Part shown: one piece after another, positions 36,173-44,840 of the stretch
Layout of the letters: each line of letters starts with the position of its first letter
Numbering within the stretch: the stretch's first letter is position 1
Source of the DNA: Alkaliphilus peptidifermentans DSM 18978
GTDB taxonomy: Bacteria; Bacillota; Clostridia; Peptostreptococcales; Natronincolaceae
DNA: 64,000 bases
Assembly (NCBI RefSeq): GCF_900101495.1
Contig: NZ_FMUS01000003.1
Location: 62,001 to 126,000 of the forward strand
Direction of reading: 5' to 3'
Program-made: the position numbers and the translations under genes
Notes under the pieces: model-generated
What the model was told of the DNA's origin: nothing
Database searches by the model: none
What the model saw: only the letters and a program-made list of their open reading frames with translations

Positions 36173-36979
36173 CTATAAAAACTTATCAATTACCTTTCCC
36201 CAAAATTCAAAGCCTTTTAACCTTAGCATTCGAACATTCAGCTCAGATAAATTGAGGGAGATTTCAGTGATACTGTTATATCGATGCTCCATTCCGTCAC
36301 TTACAAGTACAATGGCATCTTCAAAGCGATACTCCGGATTAACTTTAATAGTGGCTTCATGGGGTAATATAACACTGGAAGTAAAGGACCTATACGCATT
36401 TGTATTTATTGGGGCAAGTGGAGTTACTTGTAGCACATTTAACCTAGGATCAACAATACTTCCTCCGATAGAGTAGTTATATGCAGTACTTCCAGTTGAG
36501 GTTGAAACCAATATTCCATCACCACTAAAACGTTGAATAAGTTGATCATCTACAGAAATATCAAGATGAACTGTTCGCGATTTATCACCTTTAATAACAA
36601 TTTCATTTAAACCAAATGCGTTAATACAATCAGTCCTTGTGCAAATAACAGCTTCAATAGGATTTATATTATGTATAAAATAATCTTCCTTTATATATCG
36701 ATCTAAAAAATTATCTATTTCATCAGGATTAATTTCCGCTAAAAATCCAAGGTGTCCTGTATTGATTCCTACAATTGGAATGTCTGGGAAGTCATACTGA
36801 TGAAGTGCTCTCAAAAAAGATCCATCTCCACCGATACAAATAGTAAGCTCTGCTGTATAGTCAAAAACATCACTAATATGATAACCTAGCTTTTTCAACT
36901 TGTTTTCTAGATATTGGGATGTTTCAACAGAAAATGTTGATTCGTTATTAACAATATTAATAATCTTATTGAAATCCAT
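36173..36979 (-). CDS. nadK: NAD kinase
   Basis: The start is ATG 36979 (MDFNKIINIV), properly spaced from AAAGGAG; ATG 36985 is too close. The 268-residue cytoplasmic enzyme phosphorylates NAD to NADP. It shows the GGDGSFLRALH motif (about residues 50-60), GINTGHLGFLAEI, NAFGLNEIVIKGD and STSTGSTAYNYSIGG. Length is typical of Firmicute PpnK. It stands alone on the minus strand. Confidence 0.94.
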   Translation of the reverse strand: MDFNKIINIVNNESTFSVETSQYLENKLKKLGYHISDVFDYTAELTICIGGDGSFLRALHQYDFPDIPIVGINTGHLGFLAEINPDEIDNFLDRYIKEDYFIHNINPIEAVICTRTDCINAFGLNEIVIKGDKSRTVHLDISVDDQLIQRFSGDGILVSTSTGSTAYNYSIGGSIVDPRLNVLQVTPLAPINTNAYRSFTSSVILPHEATIKVNPEYRFEDAIVLVSDGMEHRYNSITEISLNLSELNVRMLRLKGFEFWGKVIDKFL

Positions 36980-37226
36980 GACCATTCTCCTTTAATGCTT
37001 TTGAATTATGACTTATTTACCTACATAAATAATTTATTAGTGGTTTTCAGAGTATACTAATAAAAAGCTACTCTATTTAATATATACCACAGATACACAT
37101 TCTATAAAACTAGTAAAATTCCTTTCCCAATTTTTAATTGTTTTAAAACTCATGAAATACTTTTGTTCTTGATATAGTAAATATTTCATAATATAATAGC
37201 AATGCAAAAGAAAAAGAGGTGAAAAA

Positions 37227-38144
37227 ATGCTTATAAAAGATTTGCAGACTGAAACCCTTATGGTGTACCAAGCAGAAGAGGATGACGAAGGAAAGCCAAT
37301 TAAGCAAATCCTTAAAAATAAAATGGACTTTTCTAGTCGACTTTTAACAAAGCTTAAAAAGGAAAAAAATATTCTGATAAACAATTCTTATGCAAAGTAC
37401 CATGAAATAGTTAAAGATAAGGACATAATAACTATTGATATGGAGGAGCCAGAAAATCAATTTATACCTCAAGACATCCCATTTAGTATTGTATATGAGG
37501 ATGTTGATGTAATTATTATAAACAAACAGCCAGGAATTGTGTCTCATCCAACAAAAAGTCATTCTAAATATACTATTGCCAATGCTGCTGCTTATTATTT
37601 GCAAAAACAGGGAAAAAAATGCAGAATTCGCTTCGCAAATCGCTTGGATATGGACACCTCAGGGCTATTAATTATTGCTAAAAATCCTTATGCCCATCAT
37701 GTGATTTCTCAAATGATGGCAGAAGATAGGATTCAAAAAAAATATATTACCTTTGTGGAAGGGTTAGTGAATAATGATGAAGGAATAATAGAAGAACCTA
37801 TTTATAGGCCAACTGATGATTCCATTCGAAGAATAGTTGATAATCGAGGACAATATTCCCTTACAAAATATAAAGTGATAAACAGATTCAAAAATGCTAC
37901 CATGCTGGAGGTAGAGCTTCTGACCGGTAGAACCCATCAAATACGTGTTCATCTGCATCATTTAGGACACCCCATAATAGGGGATACACTATATGGTGAG
38001 GAAGCTGGACAAATGATAGAGAGACAAGCTTTACACGCTGCATACTTAAAACTGTATCAACCTAGATATAAAAACCAACTGGAGGTAGTAGCAGAGCTAC
38101 CTATGGATCTTAAGGAATTGCAAAGGAGGCTAAGTACTATATAG
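37227..38144 (+). CDS. RluA-family RNA pseudouridine synthase
   Basis: The 305-residue enzyme starts at ATG 37227 behind AAAGAGGTG. It has an S4-like N-terminal region (FSSRLLTKLKKEKNILINN) and the RluA catalytic core: DVIIINKQPGIVSHP, the aspartate in RFANRLDMDTSGLLIIAK (about residue 138), and TGRTHQIRVHLHHLGHPIIGD. It modifies uridines in rRNA or tRNA; the exact site is not predictable here. Note that the usual HRLD reads NRLD. Monocistronic with a terminator. Confidence 0.92.
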   Translation: MLIKDLQTETLMVYQAEEDDEGKPIKQILKNKMDFSSRLLTKLKKEKNILINNSYAKYHEIVKDKDIITIDMEEPENQFIPQDIPFSIVYEDVDVIIINKQPGIVSHPTKSHSKYTIANAAAYYLQKQGKKCRIRFANRLDMDTSGLLIIAKNPYAHHVISQMMAEDRIQKKYITFVEGLVNNDEGIIEEPIYRPTDDSIRRIVDNRGQYSLTKYKVINRFKNATMLEVELLTGRTHQIRVHLHHLGHPIIGDTLYGEEAGQMIERQALHAAYLKLYQPRYKNQLEVVAELPMDLKELQRRLSTI

Positions 38145-38191
38145 AATATAAGACTTTAGCGTTACCTTTACACTTATAGAAAGGCATAAAA

Positions 38192-38222
38192 ACAAGCAGG
38201 GTACAATTACCCTGCTTTCTTG
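38192..38222 (+). terminator. Terminator after the pseudouridine synthase gene
   Basis: ACAAGCAGGGTA and TACCCTGCTTTCTTGT form a stem with a CAAT loop and a T-rich tail, 12 bases before the 3' end of the convergent tRNA gene. Confidence 0.8.
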
Positions 38223-38234
38223 TATTTCCAATAT

Positions 38235-38310
38235 TGGTGGAGCATAGCGGACTTGAACCGCTGACCTCTTGACTGCCAGTCAAGCGTTCTCCCAGCTGAA
38301 CTAATGCCCC
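38235..38310 (-). tRNA. tRNA-Ala (anticodon GGC)
   Basis: Read on the minus strand: acceptor GGGGCAT with ATGCTCC, giving the G3-U70 wobble that identifies alanine tRNA, then D arm GTTC-AGCTGGGA-GAAC. The anticodon stem CTTGA/TCAAG has loop CTGGCAG, so the anticodon is GGC. The T arm is AGCGG-TTCAAGT-CCGCT, with encoded CCA. It is a single gene with its own promoter. Confidence 0.95.
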
Positions 38311-38345
38311 ATAAATTCTTGCAATATCATTACCATGTAGATATT

Positions 38346-38374
38346 ATTATATTATAAATATATTTTTTTGTAAA
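38346..38374 (-). promoter_or_regulatory. Probable promoter of tRNA-Ala
   Basis: On the minus strand TTTACA (38374-38369), 17 bases, TATAAT (38351-38346), about 36 bases before the tRNA. Confidence 0.55.
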
Positions 38375-38628
38375 TTAAAATTTATTTAAAACTAAATCCT
38401 TAATTAAAAAAAATTTGTAATTTAGGAAGGATTTTACTTTTCAATATAGAATAGTTATATCACTTTCACATATCGTTAACTGTTAAGCAATAATAATATC
38501 ATTCTAAGGAATTTTATTCTTCTGGGTAAACAATATGTAAAAATTATACAATATAGCAGAATATTTTACATAATTCTTGGATATATTTACTTAAGAAGTG
38601 TTATTCTTTAGAATGAGGGGGAAGATCA
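38375..38628. other. AT-rich intergenic stretch
   Basis: Between the tRNA-Ala promoter and the small gene at 38629 I see only AT-rich sequence. There are no convincing open frames, hairpin with T-run or tRNA-like structure. Confidence 0.5.
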
Positions 38629-38805
38629 ATGTTAAATACCGAAGAATTTAATAAGGAATTAGAATTACAGGTAATAAAAGAAGAGCTCATAGAAGTATCG
38701 CAGCTATTCATTGAGTTATTGGAAAGATATCTTGATAAGGGACTGATTGATGAGCAAAGCTTTCAACATTTAATTAAACATAAAAAGGAGTTTATGCAAC
38801 AATAA
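38629..38805 (+). CDS. Small acidic protein (58 aa)
   Basis: ATG 38629 follows GAGGGGGAAG at good distance and opens 58 codons ending TAA 38805. The product is charged and probably all-helical (FNKELELQVIKEELIEVSQL, LLERYLDKGLIDEQSFQHL). Its size and KGLIDEQSF-type hinge recall Spo0E-like phosphatases, but the SQELD signature is missing, so I leave the function open. It lies 71 bases ahead of the small membrane protein gene. Confidence 0.6.
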   Translation: MLNTEEFNKELELQVIKEELIEVSQLFIELLERYLDKGLIDEQSFQHLIKHKKEFMQQ

Positions 38806-38876
38806 TAAACATTACACAATTTTGGAGTATGGGCATACAATATATTATTGATTGATTAATGTAGGAGTGTATGCTT

Positions 38877-39230
38877 ATGACAGAAATAGATTGGGTTACT
38901 GCTGACTTTTTAGCTACTTTCTATGGAGCAGTTTTTATTACCAACATTATTACACACTTTATTAAAGACTATATGCCGGAGGGGCTTGATAAAAAGATAA
39001 TAACTCTGTTTGTTGCAATATTTGTTACACTGGCTAACCGTCTTATATATGCAGGAATTAGTATTAGCAATGTATATATTAGCATTATTAATTCATTCCT
39101 TGTAGCTGCTGCAGCAATAGGCAACTACGATATAATTATAAGCAAAATGAAAAAAAGAGAATTATTAGATCAAAATAAATTAGCCCCAAAAAAAGAAGTT
39201 AGCTCTAATATTAATTTAAATGAAAAGTAA
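38877..39230 (+). CDS. Small membrane protein, holin-like
   Basis: The start is ATG 38877 (MTEIDWVTADF), nine bases from AGGAG; ATG 38871 is too close. The 117-residue protein has three predicted membrane segments (about 12-28, 38-58, 62-80) and a charged, probably cytoplasmic tail (KMKKRELLDQNKLAPKKEV). Size and layout resemble phage-type holins, but no lysin or phage gene is nearby, so this is only a description. A terminator follows directly. Confidence 0.7.
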   Translation: MTEIDWVTADFLATFYGAVFITNIITHFIKDYMPEGLDKKIITLFVAIFVTLANRLIYAGISISNVYISIINSFLVAAAAIGNYDIIISKMKKRELLDQNKLAPKKEVSSNINLNEK

Positions 39231-39235
39231 GAATT

Positions 39236-39263
39236 AATAAAGCCAAGGGCTTTATTTTTTTTT
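39236..39263 (+). terminator. Terminator after the small membrane protein gene
   Basis: AATAAAGCC pairs with GGCTTTATT around AAG, followed by a long T-run. Confidence 0.9.
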
Positions 39264-39389
39264 GAATTTATGTTAATATATTATGTAAACCACGCTTCTG
39301 TTTGTATGCTCAAAATTATACATAGGCTAACCAATTAAATAATAAATCAGAGGTTAGTCTGAGATGCAAAATAGAAGGGGGTATTTCGA

Positions 39390-41168
39390 ATGAAAACCTT
39401 AACAAAGAATAAGAAGTTAATTATAGCTACGGTTATAGTAATTATGGTATGTGTAGCGATATATGGAGCATATAGTTTTTTTAATAGGCCTGATCAAATT
39501 AAAATTACCTATAGTGATTTTATAGATAAGGTGGAGTCAGGGGAAGTATCAGAAGTATATTTATATGATGGACCACAATTACAGGGTCTACTAATTAATG
39601 GCGAAAGATTTACAACCGATAACCCTAGAATTGATAATTTAAAAGAAATGCTATTAATAAATTCTGTTGAGGTAGTTGAGGTTAATGAACAATACACAAT
39701 AGGACAAGTTGTTACCTTTATTATACTCATTGGTGTCTTTATAGGCTTAGCTATATTTCTTTCACGTAATAATGGAAGACAAGCATCCAAAGAATATGAT
39801 AAAATGTCTTCAATTGAGTTTTCAACAGAAAAGGAGCAACAGCTTACATTTAGCTCAGTAGCTGGTAATGATGAAGCTAAAGATAGCTTGATGGAGTTAG
39901 TTGATTTTCTAAAAAATCCTGATAAATATCAACGCTATGGAGCAAGAATGCCTAAGGGGGTTATTTTGTACGGACCTCCAGGGACAGGTAAAACTTTAAT
40001 GGCAAAGGCCCTTGCCAGTGAGGCAAAGGTAGATTTTATGGCGGTTTCAGGCTCTGACTTTGTTCAAATATATGCAGGTTTAGGAGCAGCCAGAATTAGA
40101 AGCTTATTTAAGAGTGCAAGAGAAAAAAGAAAATGTGTTATATTTATAGATGAAATAGATGCTATTGGTAAGAAAAGGGATCGTGGTGGTTTAGGGGGCA
40201 GTGATGAATCTGATAGAACATTAAATGCTCTTCTTACTGAAATGTCTGGGTTTAAAGGAAGTGAAGGGATTATTATATTGGCAGCTACTAACCGTGTAGA
40301 TACCTTAGATGATGCCCTACTAAGACCTGGAAGATTTGATAGACAAATTGAAGTAGGTTTACCAGACTTTAAAGCTCGTAAGGAAATATTAAAGCTTTAT
40401 ACTGAGAATAGACCAATAGCACCAACCATTGATTTGAGCCAACTGGCTCAGCAAACAGTATACTTTAGTGGTGCCAAGCTGGAAAGCTTGATGAATGAAG
40501 CAGCTATTTATGCAGCAAGGGAAAACGCTGAAAGTATATCTGATACTCATATTGATAAAGCCTTTTATACTGTAATTGCAGGAGAAGAAAAGAAGGATAG
40601 AAGTCAAATAGCTCATCAGGATCGTAAAATTACAGCCTTCCATGAGGCCGGGCATACCGTTGCAACTAAGCTATTGGCTCCACAAAATAAGGTGACAAAG
40701 GTTACTATTATACCAAGCACCAAGGGAGCGGGAGGGTTTAGCATGAATATTCCTCCAGATAAGATGTTCCACACAAAGATGGACATGTTAAATAATATTA
40801 AAATATCATTGGCAGGACGAGTAGTAGAAGAGATTATCTTCGGTAAAGACAATATTACTACAGGTGCAAGTAATGATATTCAAAAAGCTACAGAAACTCT
40901 AATGATGATGATCAAACATTTTGGAATGAGTGAAAAAATGGGAATGCTTAATTACGAAATGCTTCTAGGGCAGCAAACTGCTGATGGTAATTTAGTAAAG
41001 GAATGCAACCAAAGCATGGAAACATTATATAATGAAACAAAACAGTTGATTAATGATAATATAGACTTGGTAAATGATATAGCAAACCAACTGTTATTAA
41101 AGGAAACTTTAAAGGAAGATCAGATAGATATAATTGTACAGGAATGTATAGCCAAAAGAACCCATTAA
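39390..41168 (+). CDS. ftsH: FtsH-like ATP-dependent zinc metalloprotease
   Basis: The 592-residue protein has two N-terminal membrane helices (about 10-28 and 106-126) flanking a short outside domain (KITYSDFIDKVESGEVSEVY). An AAA domain follows (GPPGTGKTLMAKALA; CVIFIDEIDAIG; second region of homology LLRPGRFDRQIEV), then the M41 peptidase with zinc site FHEAGHTVATKL (about 418). It degrades membrane and regulatory proteins. It lies alone, away from the tilS-hpt neighbourhood usual for ftsH, and departs from typical FtsH in places (AGLGAARIRSLF), so it may be a second paralogue. Its terminator is split by a repeat element. Confidence 0.88.
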   Translation: MKTLTKNKKLIIATVIVIMVCVAIYGAYSFFNRPDQIKITYSDFIDKVESGEVSEVYLYDGPQLQGLLINGERFTTDNPRIDNLKEMLLINSVEVVEVNEQYTIGQVVTFIILIGVFIGLAIFLSRNNGRQASKEYDKMSSIEFSTEKEQQLTFSSVAGNDEAKDSLMELVDFLKNPDKYQRYGARMPKGVILYGPPGTGKTLMAKALASEAKVDFMAVSGSDFVQIYAGLGAARIRSLFKSAREKRKCVIFIDEIDAIGKKRDRGGLGGSDESDRTLNALLTEMSGFKGSEGIIILAATNRVDTLDDALLRPGRFDRQIEVGLPDFKARKEILKLYTENRPIAPTIDLSQLAQQTVYFSGAKLESLMNEAAIYAARENAESISDTHIDKAFYTVIAGEEKKDRSQIAHQDRKITAFHEAGHTVATKLLAPQNKVTKVTIIPSTKGAGGFSMNIPPDKMFHTKMDMLNNIKISLAGRVVEEIIFGKDNITTGASNDIQKATETLMMMIKHFGMSEKMGMLNYEMLLGQQTADGNLVKECNQSMETLYNETKQLINDNIDLVNDIANQLLLKETLKEDQIDIIVQECIAKRTH

Positions 41169-41175
41169 GGGTTCT
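41157..41175 (+). terminator. Terminator hairpin of ftsH, left copy
   Basis: AGAACCC-ATTAA-GGGTTCT overlaps the ftsH stop codon (its 3' end). An identical copy followed by the real T-run lies at 41327-41345. Here the T-run is missing because a 150-bp element follows. Confidence 0.75.
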
Positions 41176-41326
41176 TAGACTGATGAAAAACCCCCATCTT
41201 CTTCGTTGCTTCGAAAACCTAGCACCCTTACGTATTACGTATACGCTGCAGTCGCTAGGTTTTCTTGCATCTTGAATCTGCGGTTTTTTGATCAGTCTGC
41301 ATTTTGATGACTTTGTCATCAACCTG
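41176..41326. mobile_element. 150-bp palindromic element inserted at a terminator, copy A
   Basis: The element begins AGACTGATGAAAAACC and near its right side has GGTTTTTTGATCAGTCT, an inverted terminal repeat. The core CCTTACGTATTACGTATACGC is symmetric. After the right repeat comes a hairpin TTGATGA-CTTTG-TCATCAA. It has no coding potential. It is flanked by exact copies of the terminator hairpin, consistent with target duplication. About 85% like copy B at 47250. The class of mobilising enzyme is unknown. Confidence 0.75.
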
Positions 41327-41352
41327 AGAACCCATTAAGGGTTCTTTTTTTA
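41327..41352 (+). terminator. Terminator hairpin of ftsH, right copy
   Basis: AGAACCC-ATTAA-GGGTTCT followed by T7; second copy of the hairpin at 41157. Confidence 0.85.
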
Positions 41353-41467
41353 ATAAAATAGTTCATTTATTTATCTTTAATGCCTTTATATCTGATATAC
41401 AATATATCGAGAATATATAATATTTAAAAAAATTACTAAAAAGTAATAAATTGATGGATAATTATAG

Positions 41468-41495
41468 TTGAATAATATGAGATATGTGCTATACT
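41468..41495 (+). promoter_or_regulatory. Probable promoter of pckA
   Basis: TTGAAT, 16 bases, TATACT, about 65 bases before the start. Confidence 0.55.
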
Positions 41496-41560
41496 AATAA
41501 ATGAAATGAGACATACTTAATGCTTTCAAAAAAAATCAGACCGAGGTGACGGATGTGCAA

Positions 41561-43075
41561 ATGAATAGAATTGTTGCAAAAAAGGTGATTGTGAATCCAA
41601 CGGTGGAGGAATTAAGGAAGCTGGCAGAGCATCATGAACAAACTACTAAATATGAAAGTGCAGCTTATGTATCTAAAATAAGAAATAGAAGTGCAGGTCA
41701 ATCCTTTATAGTGGACGATATTCCATTAGGTGTAGCACAAAGAGGAATTTCTAGGATGAAGGCAGATGAGATAAAAGATGAAGTTTTAGATTACTTAAAG
41801 GATAAGAATATAATACAGCTAGATAGACAAATGGGAATGAGTAGTAAATTCAATTTCCACTGTCGTTTATATATTACACAAGAGTATGCAAGAATTGCCC
41901 ATATGTGGAATAATACTTTGCTTGAGCCAAACAAAACAAATGATCCTGATTTTATAAGTATTTATATTCCTGAGTGGCCTGAGAGAATTATTATTGCTGA
42001 CCCAATCCAAAAGGTTACTTATATACTTGGAACAGATTATTTTGGGGAAGCAAAGAAATCCTTTTTAAGAATGGCTATGTATGAAGTTAAAAAGAATAAT
42101 GGGTTAGGTCTTCACGCTGGAAGTAAAGTTCTTAAGGTAAAGGATAAAGACGGAAAACTGCAGGAGGTTGGATTTTTACTTTTTGGTCTTAGTGGAACAG
42201 GAAAAACAACATTAACTATCCACGATCATGGCTTAACGGGTGAAGAAACTGCAATAGTAAGGCAAGATGATGTGGTTTTTATGGATGAGACAGGAAGCTG
42301 CTATGGAAGTGAAGATGGCTTCTTTATTAAAACTGAAGGCTTAGATGAATCTCAAGAAGTTCTATATAAAGCAGCAATCCACCCTACCACCATATTTGAA
42401 AATGTAATGATTGATAATGAAGGGCATATAGATTTTGATAACACTGAGCTTACCTCCAATGGTCGAGGTGTTGTTTTAAGAAAAGAAATTGAAAATACAG
42501 ATAACAGCATTGACTTGAAGAAGGCTAATAAAATGGTCTTTATTACACGTAGAAATGATATTATTCCACCTGTAGCTAAGCTAACAGCAAAACAGGCAGC
42601 TACCTATTTTATGCTGGGTGAATCCATAGAAACATCTGCTGGTGATCCTACCAAGGCAGGACAATCTAAAAGATGTGTAGGAACAAACCCCTTTATAACT
42701 GGACCTGAGAGTGAAGAAGGTCATAGAATTTGGGAAATAATGAAAAACAATCCAGATATGGAGTGTTATCTTCTTAATACTGGCAGTGTAGGGGCTAATG
42801 TGAATTTCAAGGGAGAAAAGATTACCATAAAAATATCCACTGAAATTATGAAGCAAATCGCAAAGGATGGCATAACATGGAAGCAGGATGAGGACTGGGG
42901 ATATATGGTGCCTGAAGAGGTGAATGGGTTAGACCTAAGTAAGTATGAACCAAAGCAATACTATACCGAAATAGAATACAAAAATATAGTTAAAACCTTA
43001 AAAGAAGAAAGACAACAATGGTTAAGTCAGTTTAAGGAGTTAAAGGAAGAGTTAATAATGGTAATTGCGTCTTAA
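41561..43075 (+). CDS. pckA: Phosphoenolpyruvate carboxykinase (ATP)
   Basis: The start is uncertain: ATG 41561 (MNRIVAKK) is used; GTG 41555 or 41546 are alternatives behind GAGGTGA. The protein of about 504 residues has the nucleotide P-loop FGLSGTGKTTLTIHDHG, a metal-binding region RQDDVVFMDETGSCYGSEDGFF and the C-terminal GSVGANVNFKGEKITIKIST. It converts oxaloacetate and ATP to PEP and CO2, or the reverse in fermenting cells. The overall sequence departs from the E. coli type, so it belongs to a divergent branch of the ATP-dependent family. Monocistronic. Confidence 0.88.
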   Translation: MNRIVAKKVIVNPTVEELRKLAEHHEQTTKYESAAYVSKIRNRSAGQSFIVDDIPLGVAQRGISRMKADEIKDEVLDYLKDKNIIQLDRQMGMSSKFNFHCRLYITQEYARIAHMWNNTLLEPNKTNDPDFISIYIPEWPERIIIADPIQKVTYILGTDYFGEAKKSFLRMAMYEVKKNNGLGLHAGSKVLKVKDKDGKLQEVGFLLFGLSGTGKTTLTIHDHGLTGEETAIVRQDDVVFMDETGSCYGSEDGFFIKTEGLDESQEVLYKAAIHPTTIFENVMIDNEGHIDFDNTELTSNGRGVVLRKEIENTDNSIDLKKANKMVFITRRNDIIPPVAKLTAKQAATYFMLGESIETSAGDPTKAGQSKRCVGTNPFITGPESEEGHRIWEIMKNNPDMECYLLNTGSVGANVNFKGEKITIKISTEIMKQIAKDGITWKQDEDWGYMVPEEVNGLDLSKYEPKQYYTEIEYKNIVKTLKEERQQWLSQFKELKEELIMVIAS

Positions 43076-43109
43076 AATATATTAGCAATTGACCTAGACG
43101 CTTCACTTA

Positions 43110-43260
43110 TAGGGATAATTAATTATTAATTTATATAGCAGACTCCTCATATTCCTCCCTCTAACCTTATGGTTAGTGCTTGTGACCATCCACGTTGCAA
43201 GTCAACTGCTATTGAATTAACATATTTCCAACTAGGTGAAAGATAATAAGGTAAAGGAGC
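43110..43260 (+). ncRNA. Possible structured RNA between pckA and the Moco riboswitch
   Basis: This 150-base region has no open frame but shows several local pairings: CTAACC-TTAT-GGTTAG, CTTG...CAAG around a GTGACCATCCACGTTG core, and GCAGACTCCT able to pair with AGGAG...GTCTG at the 3' end. It ends at a strong terminator. It could be a small RNA, a 6S-like RNA, or merely a long 3' tail of pckA. Evidence is only by eye. Confidence 0.3.
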
Positions 43261-43284
43261 AGACAGTCTGTTCCTTTTTTTTAT
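43256..43284 (+). terminator. Terminator downstream of pckA
   Basis: GGAGCAGA-CAG-TCTGTTCC forms an 8-bp stem followed by T8. Confidence 0.85.
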
Positions 43285-43350
43285 AAATATTTTAAATAAT
43301 TGAATTATAAAAAAATATATGTTAACATTATGATAAAATAAAATACTTAT

Positions 43351-43457
43351 AAATTTCCGAGTGAAACAATCTAAAGCAAAGCTAAGGAAGGCTATGATTT
43401 TTCACCAATGGGTAAATAAAGAAATTTATTTACCTCCCACCCTTGGAAAGGAAATTT
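43351..43457 (+). promoter_or_regulatory. Molybdenum (or tungsten) cofactor riboswitch
   Basis: The pattern fits the Moco RNA motif: closing stem AAATTTCC/GGAAATTT, CCGAGTGAAAC near the 5' side, then CACCAATGGGTAAATAAA, GAAA, TTTATTTACCTCCCA and CCCTTGGAAAGG. The last block corresponds to the CACC...CUCCC...GGAAAGG core. It lies upstream of moeA with a terminator between, which supports the call. Whether it senses Moco or the tungsten form is not decidable by eye. Confidence 0.85.
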
Positions 43458-43485
43458 CTTTACTTCGTATACTAATACTGTAGTT

Positions 43486-43513
43486 AAAGCTAACCTTTAG
43501 GGTTAGCTTTTTA
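43486..43513 (+). terminator. Terminator of the Moco riboswitch
   Basis: AAAGCTAACC-TTTAG-GGTTAGCTTTTT, a 10-bp stem with T-run, 86 bases before moeA. Confidence 0.88.
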
Positions 43514-43598
43514 TAATGTAAAATAAAGGGTTAAGCTTAACATAGCATGCTGTTAATTAATTAATGCAATAATAATAGATAACAGAGGAGGTAGTCTA

Positions 43599-44825
43599 AT
43601 GGAATTATTCAATACCTTATCAATTGAGGAAGCAAAGGAGAAAATTGAAAATGTCTTTAAAAATTCCTCGCTTGAAATAGAAGAGGTTACTCTGATGGAG
43701 GCTGCAGATAGAGTGCTGGCAGATGATATTATTTCACCCATTAATGTACCAGAATTTAATCGCTCCACCGTAGATGGATATGCGGTTATAGCAAAGGAAA
43801 CGGTGGGAGCCAGCGAAGGGTTACCTGGGTTTTTGAACATAATTGGAGAAGTGGAGATGGGCAAGTCTGCAATAAAAAGCATTAGATCTGGAGAATGCTG
43901 CTATGTACCAACTGGTGGTATGCTCCCTGAAGGCAGTGATGGCGTGGTAATGGTGGAATATACAGAACTATTGGATGATAAAACAATATGTATACAGAAA
44001 CCAGTTGCTCCCCTAGAAAATTGTTTGCGCAAAGGGGATGACATAAAGGCGGGCGATAGGGTCTTGACTAAAGGACATTTGCTAAGAAGTCAGGATATTG
44101 GAATTCTTGCTGGTATGGGCTTTAGCAAAGTAAAGGTATATCAGAAGCTAAGGATAGGAATTATTTCTACAGGTGATGAAATTGTTGGTCCAGAAGACAA
44201 CCTTAAATTAGGACAAGTTAGAGATATGAATACATATAGTTTAGCAGCTGCTGCAATAAAGGATGGTTGTCAAATATCAGCTAGAGCAGTTGTGCAGGAT
44301 CAGTTAGAGCTTTTAACACAAAAAATAAAAGAGCTGCTAGAAATAAGCGATATAATTCTTATTTCTGGTGGTAGCTCAATGGGCACACGTGATATAACTA
44401 AGGATGCAATAAATCAATTGGGTCAGCCTGGTGTCTTTATCCATGGGCTTGCTGTTAAACCAGGTAAGCCAACTATAGTTGGAAAAATAGGGGAAACACC
44501 TGTATTTGGACTACCAGGACAGCCAGTTTCTGCTTTGGTTATTTATCATATATTAGTGAGTAATTTTATAAGAAACCTTCAACAGGTATCTATTAAGCAA
44601 ACCTATATAGTTGGTGAATTAGCTGTAAATATTCCATCGGCTGCTGGTAAAGAACACTATATAATGGTGGATATTTCCCAGGAAAAGGAGAAAAATGTGG
44701 TATATCCTATTCATGGGAAATCAGGAATGTTAACAATGATGACAAAATCCAAAGGATATATAAAAATCGAAAAAAATCAAGAAGGGTTACATAAGGGAGA
44801 ATCAGTTAAAGTATACATATTCTAG
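43599..44825 (+). CDS. moeA: Molybdopterin molybdenumtransferase
   Basis: The 408-residue protein inserts molybdate (or tungstate) into adenylylated molybdopterin. Visible are the MoeA N-terminal domain (EFNRSTVDGYAVIA), CCYVPTGGMLPEGSDGVVMVEY, the MoCF-like ligand site ISGGSSMGTRDITKD and GLPGQPVSALVIY. Start ATG 43599 follows GAGGAGG. It is the first of three cofactor genes behind the riboswitch. It pairs with a second, longer MoeA 15 bases downstream; two MoeA proteins are common in organisms that use both tungsten and molybdenum. Confidence 0.94.
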   Translation: MELFNTLSIEEAKEKIENVFKNSSLEIEEVTLMEAADRVLADDIISPINVPEFNRSTVDGYAVIAKETVGASEGLPGFLNIIGEVEMGKSAIKSIRSGECCYVPTGGMLPEGSDGVVMVEYTELLDDKTICIQKPVAPLENCLRKGDDIKAGDRVLTKGHLLRSQDIGILAGMGFSKVKVYQKLRIGIISTGDEIVGPEDNLKLGQVRDMNTYSLAAAAIKDGCQISARAVVQDQLELLTQKIKELLEISDIILISGGSSMGTRDITKDAINQLGQPGVFIHGLAVKPGKPTIVGKIGETPVFGLPGQPVSALVIYHILVSNFIRNLQQVSIKQTYIVGELAVNIPSAAGKEHYIMVDISQEKEKNVVYPIHGKSGMLTMMTKSKGYIKIEKNQEGLHKGESVKVYIF

Positions 44826-44840
44826 GAGGGGGCTATTGTA

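Noticed and set aside
38629-38805. Spo0E-like phosphatase
   Set aside because: Size and helical content fit, but the SQELD-type signature is absent.
38877-39230. Prophage remnant (holin)
   Set aside because: No lysin, capsid, integrase or other phage gene nearby; a generic small membrane protein explains it.
43110-43260. Firm call of 6S RNA
   Set aside because: The region does not clearly fold into the long stem with central bubble; kept only as a low-confidence structured RNA.
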